DNA of 64,000 bases, from positions 186,001 through 250,000 of the forward strand of contig NZ_CP072934.1 of the NCBI RefSeq assembly GCF_024453815.1, given 5' to 3'. Below, in pieces: positions 33,693 through 43,251 of this stretch. The stretch comes from Corynebacterium pseudogenitalium. Its GTDB lineage: Bacteria > Actinomycetota > Actinomycetes > Mycobacteriales > Mycobacteriaceae. Both the position numbers and the translations under genes were made by a program. The stretch's first letter is position 1. Every line of letters begins with the position of its first letter. The notes under the pieces were generated by a model, which saw only the letters and a list, made by a program, of their open reading frames with translations, made no database searches and was not told the origin of the DNA.

Positions 33693-36012
33693 GGTTTTCT
33701 GCGTCCACGGATGACGCCTTGCTCAGGAGCCCCAACACCTTCAGCGCCGCCTGCTTATCCAGCGGCTGATTCCCGTTGCCGCACTTTGGAGACTGGATGC
33801 AGGACGGGCAGCCGTGCTCGCACGGGCAGGACTCCACTGCGCCGTAGGTGGCGGTGATCCACGTGTGGAAGCGGGCGAAGCCTTCGTCGCTCATGCCGGC
33901 GCCGCCGGGGTGGCCGTCGTACACGAACACTGTGGGCAGCAGTGTGTCTTGGTGGAGGGCCGTCGATACGCCGCCGATGTCCCAGCGGTCACACGTGGCG
34001 ATGAGCGGCAGCAGCCCGATCGCCGCGTGCTCCGCGGCGTGCAGCGCGCCGGGCACCTCGCCCGCGCTGATGCCTAGCGAGTCCAGCACCAGGGGGTCGA
34101 TCGTGTAGGCCACCGCTCGGGTCTCCAGGTGCTGCGCGGGCAGGTCCAGCGGGATGTGTTCGCTGACCGAGCCGTCCGCCAGGCGGACAACGTAGCCGGT
34201 GACGCGGTCGGTGACCTCGACGTCCACGCTGGCCACCCACACGCCCTTCGCCAGCTGGTGGGTCTCGTGGGCCTCGCCCAGGATGCGGATGTCCGTCGTG
34301 GAGCGGGCGCGGGTGGTGTAGTCGGGCTGCGCGGGCTCCACGAGCGCAACGTAGTCGTCCAGGTTGAGTTCCTGCACCACGAAGTGCTCACCCTGGTGCA
34401 CATACACGGCGCCCTCGTGGACCTGGGTGAGGGCGCGGGCGGCATCGATGGTGCCCAAAAGGCGACCGTCGCTGACGTCCACGATCATCACCTCGGCGCC
34501 AGCACCGCCGCGGATAGAGACGGTCACCTCCGCGTCAGGTGCGGGGAACCAGCCGCGAGGGCGCTTGCGCAGCAGGCCCTCCTCGCACATTTGCTCCACC
34601 ACGTCGTGGGCGCCGAAGTCGTCGACGTCCTTCGAGGTCAGCGGGCGCTCGTGTGCTGCGTGGTAGAGGTGGCCGCGCAGGATGTACGGGTTCGACGGGT
34701 TGAACACGCTGCGCTCCACCGGGCGTCCCAGCAGCGCCGCGGGGTGGTGCACCAGGAAGGCATCCATCGGCTCGTCGCGGGCAACGAGCACCACCAGTGA
34801 GCCCTGCCCGCGGCGTCCCGCCCGGCCCGCCTGCTGCCGAAACGACGCCACCGTACCCGGATAGCCCGCCATCACCACGGCGTCGAGCCCGCCGACGTCG
34901 ATTCCCAGCTCGAGCGCGTTCGTCGTGGCCATGCCCAGGATGTCGCCCTCGTCCAGGGCGCGCTCCAGCGCACGACGGTCCTCCGCAAGGTAGCCCGCCC
35001 GATACGCCGCGATCCGTCGCGCAAAATCCGGCCGCCCCGCAGCGCTCAAGTCCTCCTGCGCGCGCATCGCCACAATCTCCGCCGCCGGCCGCGACCGCAC
35101 AAACGTCAAGGTCCGCGCCCCCTCACGCACCAACCACCCCATTATCGACGCCGCCTCCGTCGTCGCCGCATACCTCACCGGAGCACCGTGCTCACCCTCC
35201 GCGCCCTCGATGAAACCCGGCTCCCACAACACCACGGTGCGCTCGCCCGTCGGCGCTGTATCCACATCCACCGCCCGCACCGGCCTGCCACACAGTAGTT
35301 CCGCGTGCTCCGCCGGGGCCGCCGACGTCGCCGACGCAAACACTAACGTCGGCTCCGAACCGTACGCGCGGGCGAGGCGAAGCAGGCGTCGAAAAACGAG
35401 GGACACATTGGCGCCGAACACCCCCCGATAGGTGTGCGACTCATCCACCACAATGAAACGCAAGTGGCGCAACAGACGTGCCCACCGCTCATGCGAACCA
35501 AGGATGCTCGCGTGCAACATGTCAGGATTTGTGAACACGAACCGCGACTGATCGCGAATCGCACGCCGCGCATCAACCGGAGTATCGCCGTCATACGGCG
35601 CCGGCGTAATCCCAGGCAGATCCTTCGTCAGCGCCAACGTCGCCTGCAACTGATCTGACCCCAGCGCCTTCGTCGGCGTGATGTACAGCGCACACGCCCG
35701 CTCATCCGCCGCCAACGCAGACAGCACCGGCAGCTGATACCCCAACGACTTGCCTGACGACGTCCCCGTCGCCACCACAACGTCCTCACCCCGCCAAGCA
35801 GCCTCGGCACACAGCTGCTGATGGCGAAACAGCCGCTGAATGCCACGTTGTTCGAGTGCGTGACGCAGCGCCGGATGCACCCACTCGGGCCACTCGCCGT
35901 ACTCGGCCGGGCGCGCCGGAACCTCCTCCACGTGGGTGATCGTGGAGTGGGGGAACTGCTCGCGAAGCCCGCGAACGAGCTCGCCCCCAAAAGAACAAAA
36001 ATCCTGCTTCAT
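33676..36012 (-). CDS. DEAD/DEAH-box helicase of the MrfA/YprA type
   Basis: A 778-residue SF2 helicase. Q-like region LFRHQQLCAEAAWRG, Walker A ATGTSSGKSLGYQ (82-89), TPTKALGSDQ, DESH box (190-193), and C-terminal RecA motifs GIDVGGLDAVVMAGYPGT and QQAGRAGRRGQG are visible. The C-terminal domain has a four-cysteine zinc cluster (SCPCEHGCPSCIQSPKCGNG), as in DUF1998/MrfA proteins. B. subtilis MrfA repairs mitomycin-type crosslinks, so DNA repair is likely. Start ATG 36012 lies 8 bases after TACTTT (leaderless). The last residues and stop are encoded within repeat copy C. It is next to cspA as in mycobacteria. Confidence 0.93.
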   Translation of the reverse strand: MKQDFCSFGGELVRGLREQFPHSTITHVEEVPARPAEYGEWPEWVHPALRHALEQRGIQRLFRHQQLCAEAAWRGEDVVVATGTSSGKSLGYQLPVLSALAADERACALYITPTKALGSDQLQATLALTKDLPGITPAPYDGDTPVDARRAIRDQSRFVFTNPDMLHASILGSHERWARLLRHLRFIVVDESHTYRGVFGANVSLVFRRLLRLARAYGSEPTLVFASATSAAPAEHAELLCGRPVRAVDVDTAPTGERTVVLWEPGFIEGAEGEHGAPVRYAATTEAASIMGWLVREGARTLTFVRSRPAAEIVAMRAQEDLSAAGRPDFARRIAAYRAGYLAEDRRALERALDEGDILGMATTNALELGIDVGGLDAVVMAGYPGTVASFRQQAGRAGRRGQGSLVVLVARDEPMDAFLVHHPAALLGRPVERSVFNPSNPYILRGHLYHAAHERPLTSKDVDDFGAHDVVEQMCEEGLLRKRPRGWFPAPDAEVTVSIRGGAGAEVMIVDVSDGRLLGTIDAARALTQVHEGAVYVHQGEHFVVQELNLDDYVALVEPAQPDYTTRARSTTDIRILGEAHETHQLAKGVWVASVDVEVTDRVTGYVVRLADGSVSEHIPLDLPAQHLETRAVAYTIDPLVLDSLGISAGEVPGALHAAEHAAIGLLPLIATCDRWDIGGVSTALHQDTLLPTVFVYDGHPGGAGMSDEGFARFHTWITATYGAVESCPCEHGCPSCIQSPKCGNGNQPLDKQAALKVLGLLSKASSVDAENREFGA

Positions 36013-36170
36013 GACACAGCAAAGTATGCCAGTTTGTGGCACACTGGTTGGCAGTAACAAATTTTGTGCGCGCCTTCAACGGTGCTCGCGAGGGATTGTT
36101 TACGCGGGCGCCAGGACATCAGCCCTGGTGGACGGCTTCATTTATCCATCTTTTGAAAGGGAACACACCA

Positions 36171-36374
36171 ATGGCTACAGGCATCGTGAAGTGGTTTAAC
36201 GCAGAAAAGGGCTTCGGCTTCATCGCTCCAGACGACGGCTCCGCCGACGTCTTCGTCCACTACTCCGAGATCCAGGGCAGCGGCTTCCGCACCCTCGAGG
36301 AGAACCAGAAGGTCGAGTTCGAAATCGGCGAGGGCGCCAAGGGCCCACAGGCCCAGCAGGTCACCGCTCTCTAA
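36171..36374 (+). CDS. cspA: Cold-shock protein
   Basis: A 67-residue cold-shock-domain protein with RNP-1 [11 protein letters not shown] and RNP-2 [11 protein letters not shown], full length and without extension. It binds single-stranded nucleic acids as an RNA chaperone. GAAAGG lies 10 bases before the ATG. The ~155 bp between the divergent helicase gene and this start may be a long 5' leader, typical of csp genes, although no -10 box was assigned confidently. A strong terminator follows. Confidence 0.97.
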   Translation: MATGIVKWFNAEKGFGFIAPDDGSADVFVHYSEIQGSGFRTLEENQKVEFEIGEGAKGPQAQQVTAL

Positions 36375-36388
36375 TCTATATAGGTGCA

Positions 36389-36415
36389 CACCCCGGCTCC
36401 GGCCGGGGTTTTTGC
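36389..36415 (+). terminator. cspA terminator
   Basis: CCCCGG-CTCCGG-CCGGGG (36391-36408) is followed by TTTTTGCTTTT, 15 bp after the stop. Confidence 0.88.
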
Positions 36416-36437
36416 TTTTGAGTTCCATTCACGTGCC

Positions 36438-36550
36438 AGTGCCAATAGACGCAATTCCTTCCGGGGGATTCGAGAAAAGCCCAGGTCGTGAAAAGTAGGG
36501 TGCGTCCTTTGGCACTGACTCCTGTTTACTAGCACCAAATTCCCTCGCCG
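36438..36550. repeat. Intergenic mosaic repeat, copy D
   Basis: A 79-bp module 1 lies in reverse orientation: AGTGCCAATAGACGCAA (36438-36454) and TGCGTCCTTTGGCACT (36501-36516), with the conserved AAAAGCCCAGGTCG between, then AGCACCAAATTCCC (from ~36531). Read on the minus strand, its interior closely parallels copy C (CTACTTTT...CGACCTGGGCTTTT). Confidence 0.78.
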
Positions 36551-36594
36551 AAATTAGCCACCTGGGAAGCACGCGCCGCCAGCACAGCCAAGAC

Positions 36595-37221
36595 CTACAC
36601 GGCGGAGACGCCGCGCCGGACGTCGAAAAGTTCGAAGATGTAGGACTGGATGCGCTGCATGATCCAGCCGACGAGGGCGCCGAGGGCGATGCCGACGATC
36701 ATGCCGAGGAGGGGGAAGTCGGAAAGGAGGGAGCCGCCGGCGTAGCCGAGGCCGACGGAGAGGCAGGCCCAGATGATGACGCCGATGGTGTCGTAGAGGA
36801 AGAAGGCGAACCAGTTGTAGCGCACGCTGCCCAGCACGATGGTGGCAACCCAGCGTGCCCAGGGTAGGAACCTGGCGACGAGGACGGTGATGCCGGCGCC
36901 GCGGTTCATGTTGCGGCGCACCCAGTCGATGGCTTGGCCGGCTTTGGAGTTGGGGTCGAGGCGGTCGACGACGTGGATGAGGCGTCCGCCGAGGAGGAAG
37001 CAGATGTTGTCGCCGATGATGCCGCCGATGATGGCGGCGGCGATGATGCCCCACGCGTTGGGGACGCCTTGGGATGCGGAGAAGGCGCCGGAGAGGTTGA
37101 GGACGGTTTCGGAGGGGATGAGGGGGATGAGTGCGTCGCCGAGGATGAGGAGTATGACGAGTGGGTAGAAGAGGGGTGTGCCCATCAGGGTGTGGAGGAA
37201 GCCGATGAGGGAGTCGATCAT
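36595..37221 (-). CDS. DedA-family membrane protein
   Basis: A 208-residue DedA protein with four to five hydrophobic segments and the family landmarks ILGDALIPLIPSETVLNLSG (conserved acidic residue and P-S-E), GGIIGDNICFLLGG, and VARFLPWARWVATIVLG (conserved arginines). DedA/DTT proteins act as lipid flippases or membrane-homeostasis factors. A perfect AAGGAGG (about 37232-37239, minus) precedes the ATG. It is divergent from topA. Confidence 0.93.
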   Translation of the reverse strand: MIDSLIGFLHTLMGTPLFYPLVILLILGDALIPLIPSETVLNLSGAFSASQGVPNAWGIIAAAIIGGIIGDNICFLLGGRLIHVVDRLDPNSKAGQAIDWVRRNMNRGAGITVLVARFLPWARWVATIVLGSVRYNWFAFFLYDTIGVIIWACLSVGLGYAGGSLLSDFPLLGMIVGIALGALVGWIMQRIQSYIFELFDVRRGVSAV

Positions 37222-37378
37222 CTGGGGTTTTACCTCCTTGGGTGCCCGATGGTGCTCATGGGGGTTCAGTGTAGTTGGTGGGGGTGAAAACGAGGAGTTG
37301 TAGGGTTGCTATTCATATTGTCTGATACAACTTATGTGAGTTAACGAACATAGTTCTTGAAGTGAGGTGTCACGAAGC

Positions 37379-40228
37379 GTGGCTGAAGACGGCAAGACCC
37401 TCGTCATCGTGGAGTCCGCGACGAAGGCGAAGAAGATCCAGAAGTATCTGGGGAGCGACTACATTGTGGAAGCTTCCGTGGGGCACATTCGTGATCTTCC
37501 GGGCCGCGCTGCTGACATCCCTGCGAAGTACAAGAAGGAACCGTGGGCGAAGTTGGGTGTGAATCCGGAGTCTGGGTTTGCACCTATATATGTTGTCAGT
37601 CCTGACAAGAAGAAGAAGGTCGCTGACCTGAAGGCGAAGTTGAAGCAGGCGGACAGGCTGCTGCTGGCGACAGACCCGGACCGTGAGGGTGAGGCGATCG
37701 CGTGGCACTTGCTGGAGACGTTGAAGCCGAAGGTGCCGGTGGAGCGCATGGTGTTCAACGAGATTACGGAGTCGGCGATTCGGGAGGCTGCGGAGAATAC
37801 CCGCGAGCTGGATATGGATCTTGTCGACGCCCAGGAGACCCGTCGCATTCTGGACCGGTTGTATGGCTACGAGGTTTCTCCGGTGTTGTGGAAGAAGGTC
37901 ATGCCGAGGCTGTCGGCGGGTCGTGTGCAGTCGGTGGCGACGCGTGTGATTGTGGAGCGTGAGCGCGAGCGCATGGCGTTTATCCCGGCGGAGTATTGGG
38001 ATGTGACTGCGACGTACGGTGGGGGTACGGCGTTTGATGCGAAGCTTGTTGCGATTAATGGTTCGCGGATTGCGCAGGGCAAGGACTTTGATGATCGCGG
38101 TCGGCTGAAGGGGTCGGCTGAGGGGGTTGTGGTCGTCGATAAGCAGGTGGCGGAGGAGCTTGCTGGGGCGCTGAAGGGCACCTCGATGACGGTGAGCAGC
38201 GTGGAGGAAAAGCCGTACAGCCGCAAGCCGTACGCACCCTTTATGACGTCCACCCTGCAGCAGGAGGCCGGGCGGAAGTTGCGGTTTACGTCGGCGCGAA
38301 CGATGCGTATTGCGCAGCGCCTGTACGAGAACGGCCACATTACCTATATGCGTACGGATTCGACGTCGCTGTCGCAGCAGGGCCTGTCGGCGGCGCGGGC
38401 TGCCGCGACGGAGCTCTACGGTGCGGAGTACGTGGCGGACAAGCCGCGTATCTACGACCGGAAGGTGAAGAACTCGCAGGAGGCGCACGAGGCGATCCGC
38501 CCTGCTGGTGAGCGTTTTCCTACGCCGGGGCAGTTGTCGAAGGTGCTTGATGCGGAGGAGTTCAAGCTTTACGAGCTGATTTGGCAGCGCACGGTGGCGT
38601 CCCAGATGGAGAACGCTCGCGGGAACTCCACGAAGGTGACTGTTGCGGGCGACTTCGATACCGAGTTCGCTGCGACCGGCCGCACGATTACGTTCCCAGG
38701 CTGGCTGCGCGCCTACTCGGATACGCGAGACAGCGAGACGCACCTTCCGCAGCTCACTGCGGGCGACGAGCTGCCGACCACCGCGATTTCGGCGGATGGG
38801 CACTCCACGAACCCGCCGGCTCGCTACACGGAGGCGAGCCTGGTGAAGAAGATGGAGGACCTTGGGATTGGGCGTCCGTCGACGTATGCGTCGATTATTA
38901 AGACGATCCAGGACCGCGGCTACGTCTTCTCCCGTGGCAACGCGCTGGTGCCCAGCTGGGTGGCGTTTTCCGTGGTGGGGCTGCTGGAGAACAACTTCGA
39001 TGCCCTGGTGGACTATGACTTCACGTCCTCGATGGAGGACGAGCTCGACGAGATCGCGCACGGCAACGAGGACCGCACCCGCTGGCTGACCAGCTTCTAC
39101 TTCGGTGACGCCGACGCCAGCGACAACACCGCCGAGGCGATCGCGCGCCGCGGTGGGCTCAAGCACATCATTGAGGACAACCTCGAGCGTATCGACGCCC
39201 GCCAGGTCAACTCTCTGAAACTCTTCGACGACGCGGAAGGCCGCGCCGTCAACGTGCGTGTGGGCCGCTACGGGCCGTACATGGAACGCCAGGTGGGCGT
39301 CACCGCCGACGGCGAGCCGGAGTACCAGCGCGCCAACATCCCCGAGGCGACCACACCTGATGAGGTCACCCTGGAGCTGGCGGAGAAGCTGTTCGCTACC
39401 CCGCAGTCCGGCCGCGAGCTGGGCGTGAACCCTGCCAACGGGCGCATGGTAGTGGCCAAGGAAGGCCGCTTCGGCCCGTACGTCACGGAGCAGCTCGGCG
39501 ACGACGAGCTGGAGAAAGCGCAAGCCCACGCCGAGGAAGTCATCGCCGAGGAGCGTGCCACCGAGGACAAGCAGCGCGCCGAAGAAGGCAAGCGGAAGAA
39601 GAACTGGGACACCAAGACTGCCGCGAAGCAGAAAGAAAAGCGCATGACCGAGCTCGTCGACGAGCAGCTCAAGCCCGCGACGGCGTCCCTGTTCCAGTCG
39701 ATGGACCCGGCTTCGGTCACGCTTGAGCAGGCGCTGCAGCTGCTGAGCCTGCCGCGCGAGGTGGGCGTCGACGATGGGGAAGTGATTACGGCGCAGAACG
39801 GCCGTTACGGCCCGTACCTGAAGAAGGGCTCCGACTCGCGCTCCCTGGCCAGCGAGGAGCAGATCTTCAGCATCACGCTGGAGGAAGCGCGCCGCATCTA
39901 CGCGGAGCCGAAGCGCCGCGGTCGCGGGGCTGCGAAGCCGCCGCTGAAGCTGCTCGGGGACAACGACGTGTCCGGCAAGCCGATGTCCATTAAGGACGGC
40001 CGCTTCGGCCCGTACGTCACTGACGGCACCACCAACGCGTCCCTCCAGCGCGGTGATACCCCGGAGACCATGACGGACGAGCGCGCGAACGAGCTGCTGT
40101 CTGCGCGCCGGGCCCGCGAGGCGGAGAACCCGAAGCCAGCCAAGAAGGCCACGCGTAAGACCACGCGCAAGAAGGCGACGAAGAAGACGACGCGCAAGAA
40201 GGCAACGAAGAAGGCCGCGAAGAGCTAG
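37379..40228 (+). CDS. topA: DNA topoisomerase I
   Basis: A ~950-residue type IA topoisomerase that relaxes negative supercoils. TOPRIM residues appear in LVIVESATKAKKIQ and DPDREGEAIAWHLL; the active-site tyrosine is in YMRTDSTSLS (Tyr323 with this start). The C-terminal region lacks zinc-finger cysteines and has four G-R-Y/F-G-P-Y repeats (VRVGRYGPYME, KEGRFGPYVTE, QNGRYGPYLKK, KDGRFGPYVTD) and a Lys/Arg/Thr-rich tail (KKATRKTTRKKATKK), as in actinobacteria. GTG 37379 gives the family-like AEDGKTLVIVES start; GTG 37367 in the same frame is the alternative. Confidence 0.96.
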   Translation: MAEDGKTLVIVESATKAKKIQKYLGSDYIVEASVGHIRDLPGRAADIPAKYKKEPWAKLGVNPESGFAPIYVVSPDKKKKVADLKAKLKQADRLLLATDPDREGEAIAWHLLETLKPKVPVERMVFNEITESAIREAAENTRELDMDLVDAQETRRILDRLYGYEVSPVLWKKVMPRLSAGRVQSVATRVIVERERERMAFIPAEYWDVTATYGGGTAFDAKLVAINGSRIAQGKDFDDRGRLKGSAEGVVVVDKQVAEELAGALKGTSMTVSSVEEKPYSRKPYAPFMTSTLQQEAGRKLRFTSARTMRIAQRLYENGHITYMRTDSTSLSQQGLSAARAAATELYGAEYVADKPRIYDRKVKNSQEAHEAIRPAGERFPTPGQLSKVLDAEEFKLYELIWQRTVASQMENARGNSTKVTVAGDFDTEFAATGRTITFPGWLRAYSDTRDSETHLPQLTAGDELPTTAISADGHSTNPPARYTEASLVKKMEDLGIGRPSTYASIIKTIQDRGYVFSRGNALVPSWVAFSVVGLLENNFDALVDYDFTSSMEDELDEIAHGNEDRTRWLTSFYFGDADASDNTAEAIARRGGLKHIIEDNLERIDARQVNSLKLFDDAEGRAVNVRVGRYGPYMERQVGVTADGEPEYQRANIPEATTPDEVTLELAEKLFATPQSGRELGVNPANGRMVVAKEGRFGPYVTEQLGDDELEKAQAHAEEVIAEERATEDKQRAEEGKRKKNWDTKTAAKQKEKRMTELVDEQLKPATASLFQSMDPASVTLEQALQLLSLPREVGVDDGEVITAQNGRYGPYLKKGSDSRSLASEEQIFSITLEEARRIYAEPKRRGRGAAKPPLKLLGDNDVSGKPMSIKDGRFGPYVTDGTTNASLQRGDTPETMTDERANELLSARRAREAENPKPAKKATRKTTRKKATKKTTRKKATKKAAKS

Positions 40229-40240
40229 TAGCGGGGCTGG

Positions 40241-41767
40241 CTAGTAGCGGTCCGCCAGGGTGGAGCGCACCGGGCGGGCCAGCTGCGTCATGCGGTTGCG
40301 CCCGCGCAGCTCCACGGACTTCATCAGCGTCCAGCGCTGCTGCTCAACCTCGTTGGCGGCGCGTAGGGTAGCTGCGTTGGTGAGCACGCAGCCCGGGGTG
40401 TCCTTGGCCAGCTCGGTGAGGCGGGCGGCGGCGTTGACGGCGTCGCCGATCACGGTGTATTCGAAGCGGTCGGAGCCGCCAATGTGGCCGGCGACCACGT
40501 GCCCGGAGGCCACCCCGATGCCTGCCTGCAGCTCCAGTCCCGCCAGTTCGCGGCGGAGTTCGCGGGCGGCCTGGAGGGCGTGGGAGGCGGCGTCGTGGAT
40601 GGAGACGGGCGCGCCGAACACGGCCAGCGCGGCGTCGCCCTGGAACTTGTTGATCACGCCCTTATTGCGGTGCACCACCTCAACGACGATCTCGAAGAAG
40701 TTGTTCAGCGCGGCCACGACCTGCTCAGGGGTGTGGTTGACGGCAAACGTGGTGGAGCCGATGACGTCGATGAACACGACGGCCACGCGGCGGTCCTCCC
40801 CGCCGAGCTCTGGCTTCTCCTCGAGGGCCTTCTGGGCGACCTCGGTGCCGACGTAGCGGCCGAAGATGTCACGGACGCGCTGCCGCTCGTTGAGCCCGCG
40901 CATCATCTCGTTGAACCCGGCTTGTAGTACGCCGATTTCGGAGCCGTCGTAAATGTCGACCTGGGTGTTGCGCTCCCCGCGGCGCACCTTGTTGATGGCT
41001 TCCTGCAGCTCCTTGATGGGGTCCACCACGCTCATGATGGCGAACGCGGTGCCGATGAAGCCGGTGGCCAGTGCGGTGAGCGTCAGCGCGAGCACGGCAG
41101 GCATGAGCTCGCCGGGGCGGTTGTAGAAGAAGCCGTGGCGCTGCGCGAAGAACAGGGCGAGCACCCCGAACATCGGCACGGCGGAGGTGGTGAACCAGGT
41201 CAGGTACAAGCGGTGCTTGATCGGCGGTTCCAGGGTCGAGTCTTCGAAGCGCCGCGCGAGTGCCGACGCCGCCACCGGCCGCACCAGGCGCTCTGCCTGC
41301 AGATATGTCATCACTGCGGTGACGAAACATGCCAGCGACGTGGACCCTAAGGTCACGATTGCCAGCTGGTGGTCGATGCGCCAGGCGGCCACGGTGATGA
41401 TCATGATGCCGATGGCCCACACCCCGACCACGATCACGGTCTGCAGCACCGGGATACGCATGACCAGGTTGCGCACCATGTTCGGGTCGTGGTCGTCGGG
41501 GCTGAGCTGCCACTCGAGCACCGGGCGGAACAAGAAGAACGTGACCACGATGCCCACGAAGATGGCAAAGCAGAAGTAGGCCGCGCCGAGGAAGCCGAGG
41601 CTTTCGTCGTGAATGTTGAGCTGCTGCACCTCCCGCATGGGGATGAGGAACCGCACGAACAGCATGATCAGCACGGCGCCGACGACGTTGGTTCCGAGCA
41701 CAGTTGCGGCGTAGAGGGGCCACGAGGTGCCCCACAGCCATTTGAAACTGCGCCAGAATCGTTCCAT
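40241..41767 (-). CDS. Membrane-bound class III adenylate cyclase (CyaB/Rv3645-like)
   Basis: A 508-residue protein. Six predicted membrane helices in two halves are followed by a HAMP linker (IKELQEAINKVRRGERNTQVDIYDG) and a class III catalytic domain with metal-binding Asp334 (VFIDVIGST) and Asp378 (FQGDAALAVFG) and the transition-state region VIGDAVNAAARL. It makes cAMP from ATP at the inner membrane face. This cAMP is the ligand of GlxR, encoded 19 kb away. Start ATG 41767 lies 8 bases after TAAAGT (41776-41781, minus), divergent from the delta-prime gene. Topology resembles M. tuberculosis Rv3645. Confidence 0.94.
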   Translation of the reverse strand: MERFWRSFKWLWGTSWPLYAATVLGTNVVGAVLIMLFVRFLIPMREVQQLNIHDESLGFLGAAYFCFAIFVGIVVTFFLFRPVLEWQLSPDDHDPNMVRNLVMRIPVLQTVIVVGVWAIGIMIITVAAWRIDHQLAIVTLGSTSLACFVTAVMTYLQAERLVRPVAASALARRFEDSTLEPPIKHRLYLTWFTTSAVPMFGVLALFFAQRHGFFYNRPGELMPAVLALTLTALATGFIGTAFAIMSVVDPIKELQEAINKVRRGERNTQVDIYDGSEIGVLQAGFNEMMRGLNERQRVRDIFGRYVGTEVAQKALEEKPELGGEDRRVAVVFIDVIGSTTFAVNHTPEQVVAALNNFFEIVVEVVHRNKGVINKFQGDAALAVFGAPVSIHDAASHALQAARELRRELAGLELQAGIGVASGHVVAGHIGGSDRFEYTVIGDAVNAAARLTELAKDTPGCVLTNAATLRAANEVEQQRWTLMKSVELRGRNRMTQLARPVRSTLADRY

Positions 41768-41814
41768 GCTGTAACACTTTAGCGGGTTTTCGCCCTGCTG
41801 TACGCTTGGGGCTT

Positions 41815-43008
41815 GTGCCTACCGTGAGTCAATTACTTGCTGACGCCCCCTCCGTCCAGCAGGTCATCATGAACGCTGCCGCAGCAGCCCGGGGGATCGG
41901 CGACGCGCGAGCCATGACGCATTCCTGGCTGTTCACGGGACCTCCCGGTTCGGGGCGTTCCAACGCGGCGCTCGCGTTCGCGGCTGCGCTGGTGTGCACG
42001 GACCCAGACGAGATCGGCTGCGGGCGCTGCAAAGGCTGCCGCGACGCGCTGTCCTCCCAGCACACCGACGTCATGCACGTGGTGCCCAAGGAACTGACGA
42101 TCAAGGTGAAGGAGACCCGCGAGTACATCGCGCAAGCCGCCCGCATGCCGACGGTCGCCCACTGGCGTGTCCTCATCATCGAGAACGCCGACCGCCTCGG
42201 CCAGGACGCCTCCGACGCGCTGCTGAAAACGGTGGAGGAGCCCCCGGCCCACACCGTGATTATTCTGTGCGCCCCGTCGACGGACTCGGAGGACTTCTCC
42301 CAGACGCTGCGCTCCCGCTGCCGCCACCTCTATATCCCCGCGCCCTCCGAGGACGAGGTGGTGCGCATCCTCATGCAGGAGGAAGGGGCCACAGAGTCCG
42401 ACGCTCGGCTTGCCGCCGCCACCACACTGCGCCACGTGGGCCGTGCCCGCCGGATGGTCAACGACAAGTCCGTCCAAATGCGCCGCGCCCAAGCCATCAA
42501 CCTCGCCGAGCTGGTCTTCCACGGCGCACAGGCCTTCCAGGCCGTTGCCTCTCTGGTGAAGGCCACGGAGAAGACCGCCGTCGAGGACTATGCCGAGGAG
42601 GACGCCGAGGAGCGCGCCAAGCTTGAGCAGGCCCTCGGCGTTGGCGCGAAGGGCAGGGGAGCGGCGAAGGCGCTGCGCGGGGCGTCCGCCTCCGTCAAGG
42701 CGCTTGAGGCGAGTCAGAAAGCGCGTGGCACTCGCCGCAAACGCGACGTCTTCGACCTCATCCTCGTGGACCTCGCCGGCATCTACCGCGATGCCCTCGC
42801 CGTCCAGTCCGGTGCCGAAGTCTCACTGACACACCCCGACTTCCAGCCGCTGGCCGCAGAACTCGCCGAGAAAGTCCGCCCAGAAGGACTCGTGGCGTGC
42901 CTCGATGCTATCGCCCAGTGTCGACTGCGCCTCCAGCAGCAGGTAAGCCCCGTCGTGGCGTTCAACGGGATGCTCGGCCACATCCGCCTCGCCTGCGAAG
43001 CCCGCTGA
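41815..43008 (+). CDS. DNA polymerase III subunit delta-prime (HolB-like)
   Basis: A 397-residue clamp-loader protein. Modified Walker A FTGPPGSGRSNAALAFA, a zinc module C-x8-C-x2-C-x2-C (VCTDPDEIGCGRCKGC), sensor/SRC-like segment TLRSRCRHLYIP and an AAA+ lid are visible. As in other delta-prime subunits, the P-loop has GSGRS in place of GKT/S, fitting a non-hydrolysing subunit. A TACGCT box (41801-41806) is 8 bases before GTG 41815, so a leaderless start is preferred over TTG 41806. In mycobacteria Rv3644c occupies this position. Confidence 0.92.
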   Translation: MPTVSQLLADAPSVQQVIMNAAAAARGIGDARAMTHSWLFTGPPGSGRSNAALAFAAALVCTDPDEIGCGRCKGCRDALSSQHTDVMHVVPKELTIKVKETREYIAQAARMPTVAHWRVLIIENADRLGQDASDALLKTVEEPPAHTVIILCAPSTDSEDFSQTLRSRCRHLYIPAPSEDEVVRILMQEEGATESDARLAAATTLRHVGRARRMVNDKSVQMRRAQAINLAELVFHGAQAFQAVASLVKATEKTAVEDYAEEDAEERAKLEQALGVGAKGRGAAKALRGASASVKALEASQKARGTRRKRDVFDLILVDLAGIYRDALAVQSGAEVSLTHPDFQPLAAELAEKVRPEGLVACLDAIAQCRLRLQQQVSPVVAFNGMLGHIRLACEAR

Positions 43009-43057
43009 CCTGGCAGTTTCGTAGATTCTTGGCGGTGCTGTAATATTGTGCAGCGTT

Positions 43058-43130
43058 GCCACCTTAGCTCAGTCGGCAGAGCGTCTCACTCGTAATGAGA
43101 AGGTCGCGAGTTCGATTCTCGCAGGTGGCT
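43058..43130 (+). tRNA. tRNA-Thr (anticodon CGT)
   Basis: GCCACCT acceptor strand, TAGCTCAGTCGGCAGAGC D-arm, CTCAC-TCGTAAT-GAG anticodon arm (anticodon CGT), GCGAGTTCGATTCTCGC T-arm, AGGTGGC-T. All stems pair. The 3' CCA is not encoded. A TAATAT -10-like box lies at 43041-43046. Confidence 0.96.
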
Positions 43131-43136
43131 CAAGTG

Positions 43137-43173
43137 AAACCCCAGCTAGAACATGGTTTTAGCTGGGGTTTTG
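43137..43173 (+). terminator. tRNA-Thr terminator
   Basis: AAACCCCAGCTA (43137-43148) pairs with TAGCTGGGGTTTT (43160-43172), immediately after the tRNA. Confidence 0.85.
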
Positions 43174-43251
43174 TTCGTATGCGGGGCGGTGCCCGGTACG
43201 CACTGGGGGTACACACCAGCTTGGATGGCGGGCTTCTCCGCGCCCCGTCAG

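Noticed and set aside
37370..39529. 719-codon minus-strand open frame opposite topA
   Set aside because: Antisense shadow of a strongly conserved gene; no start signal.
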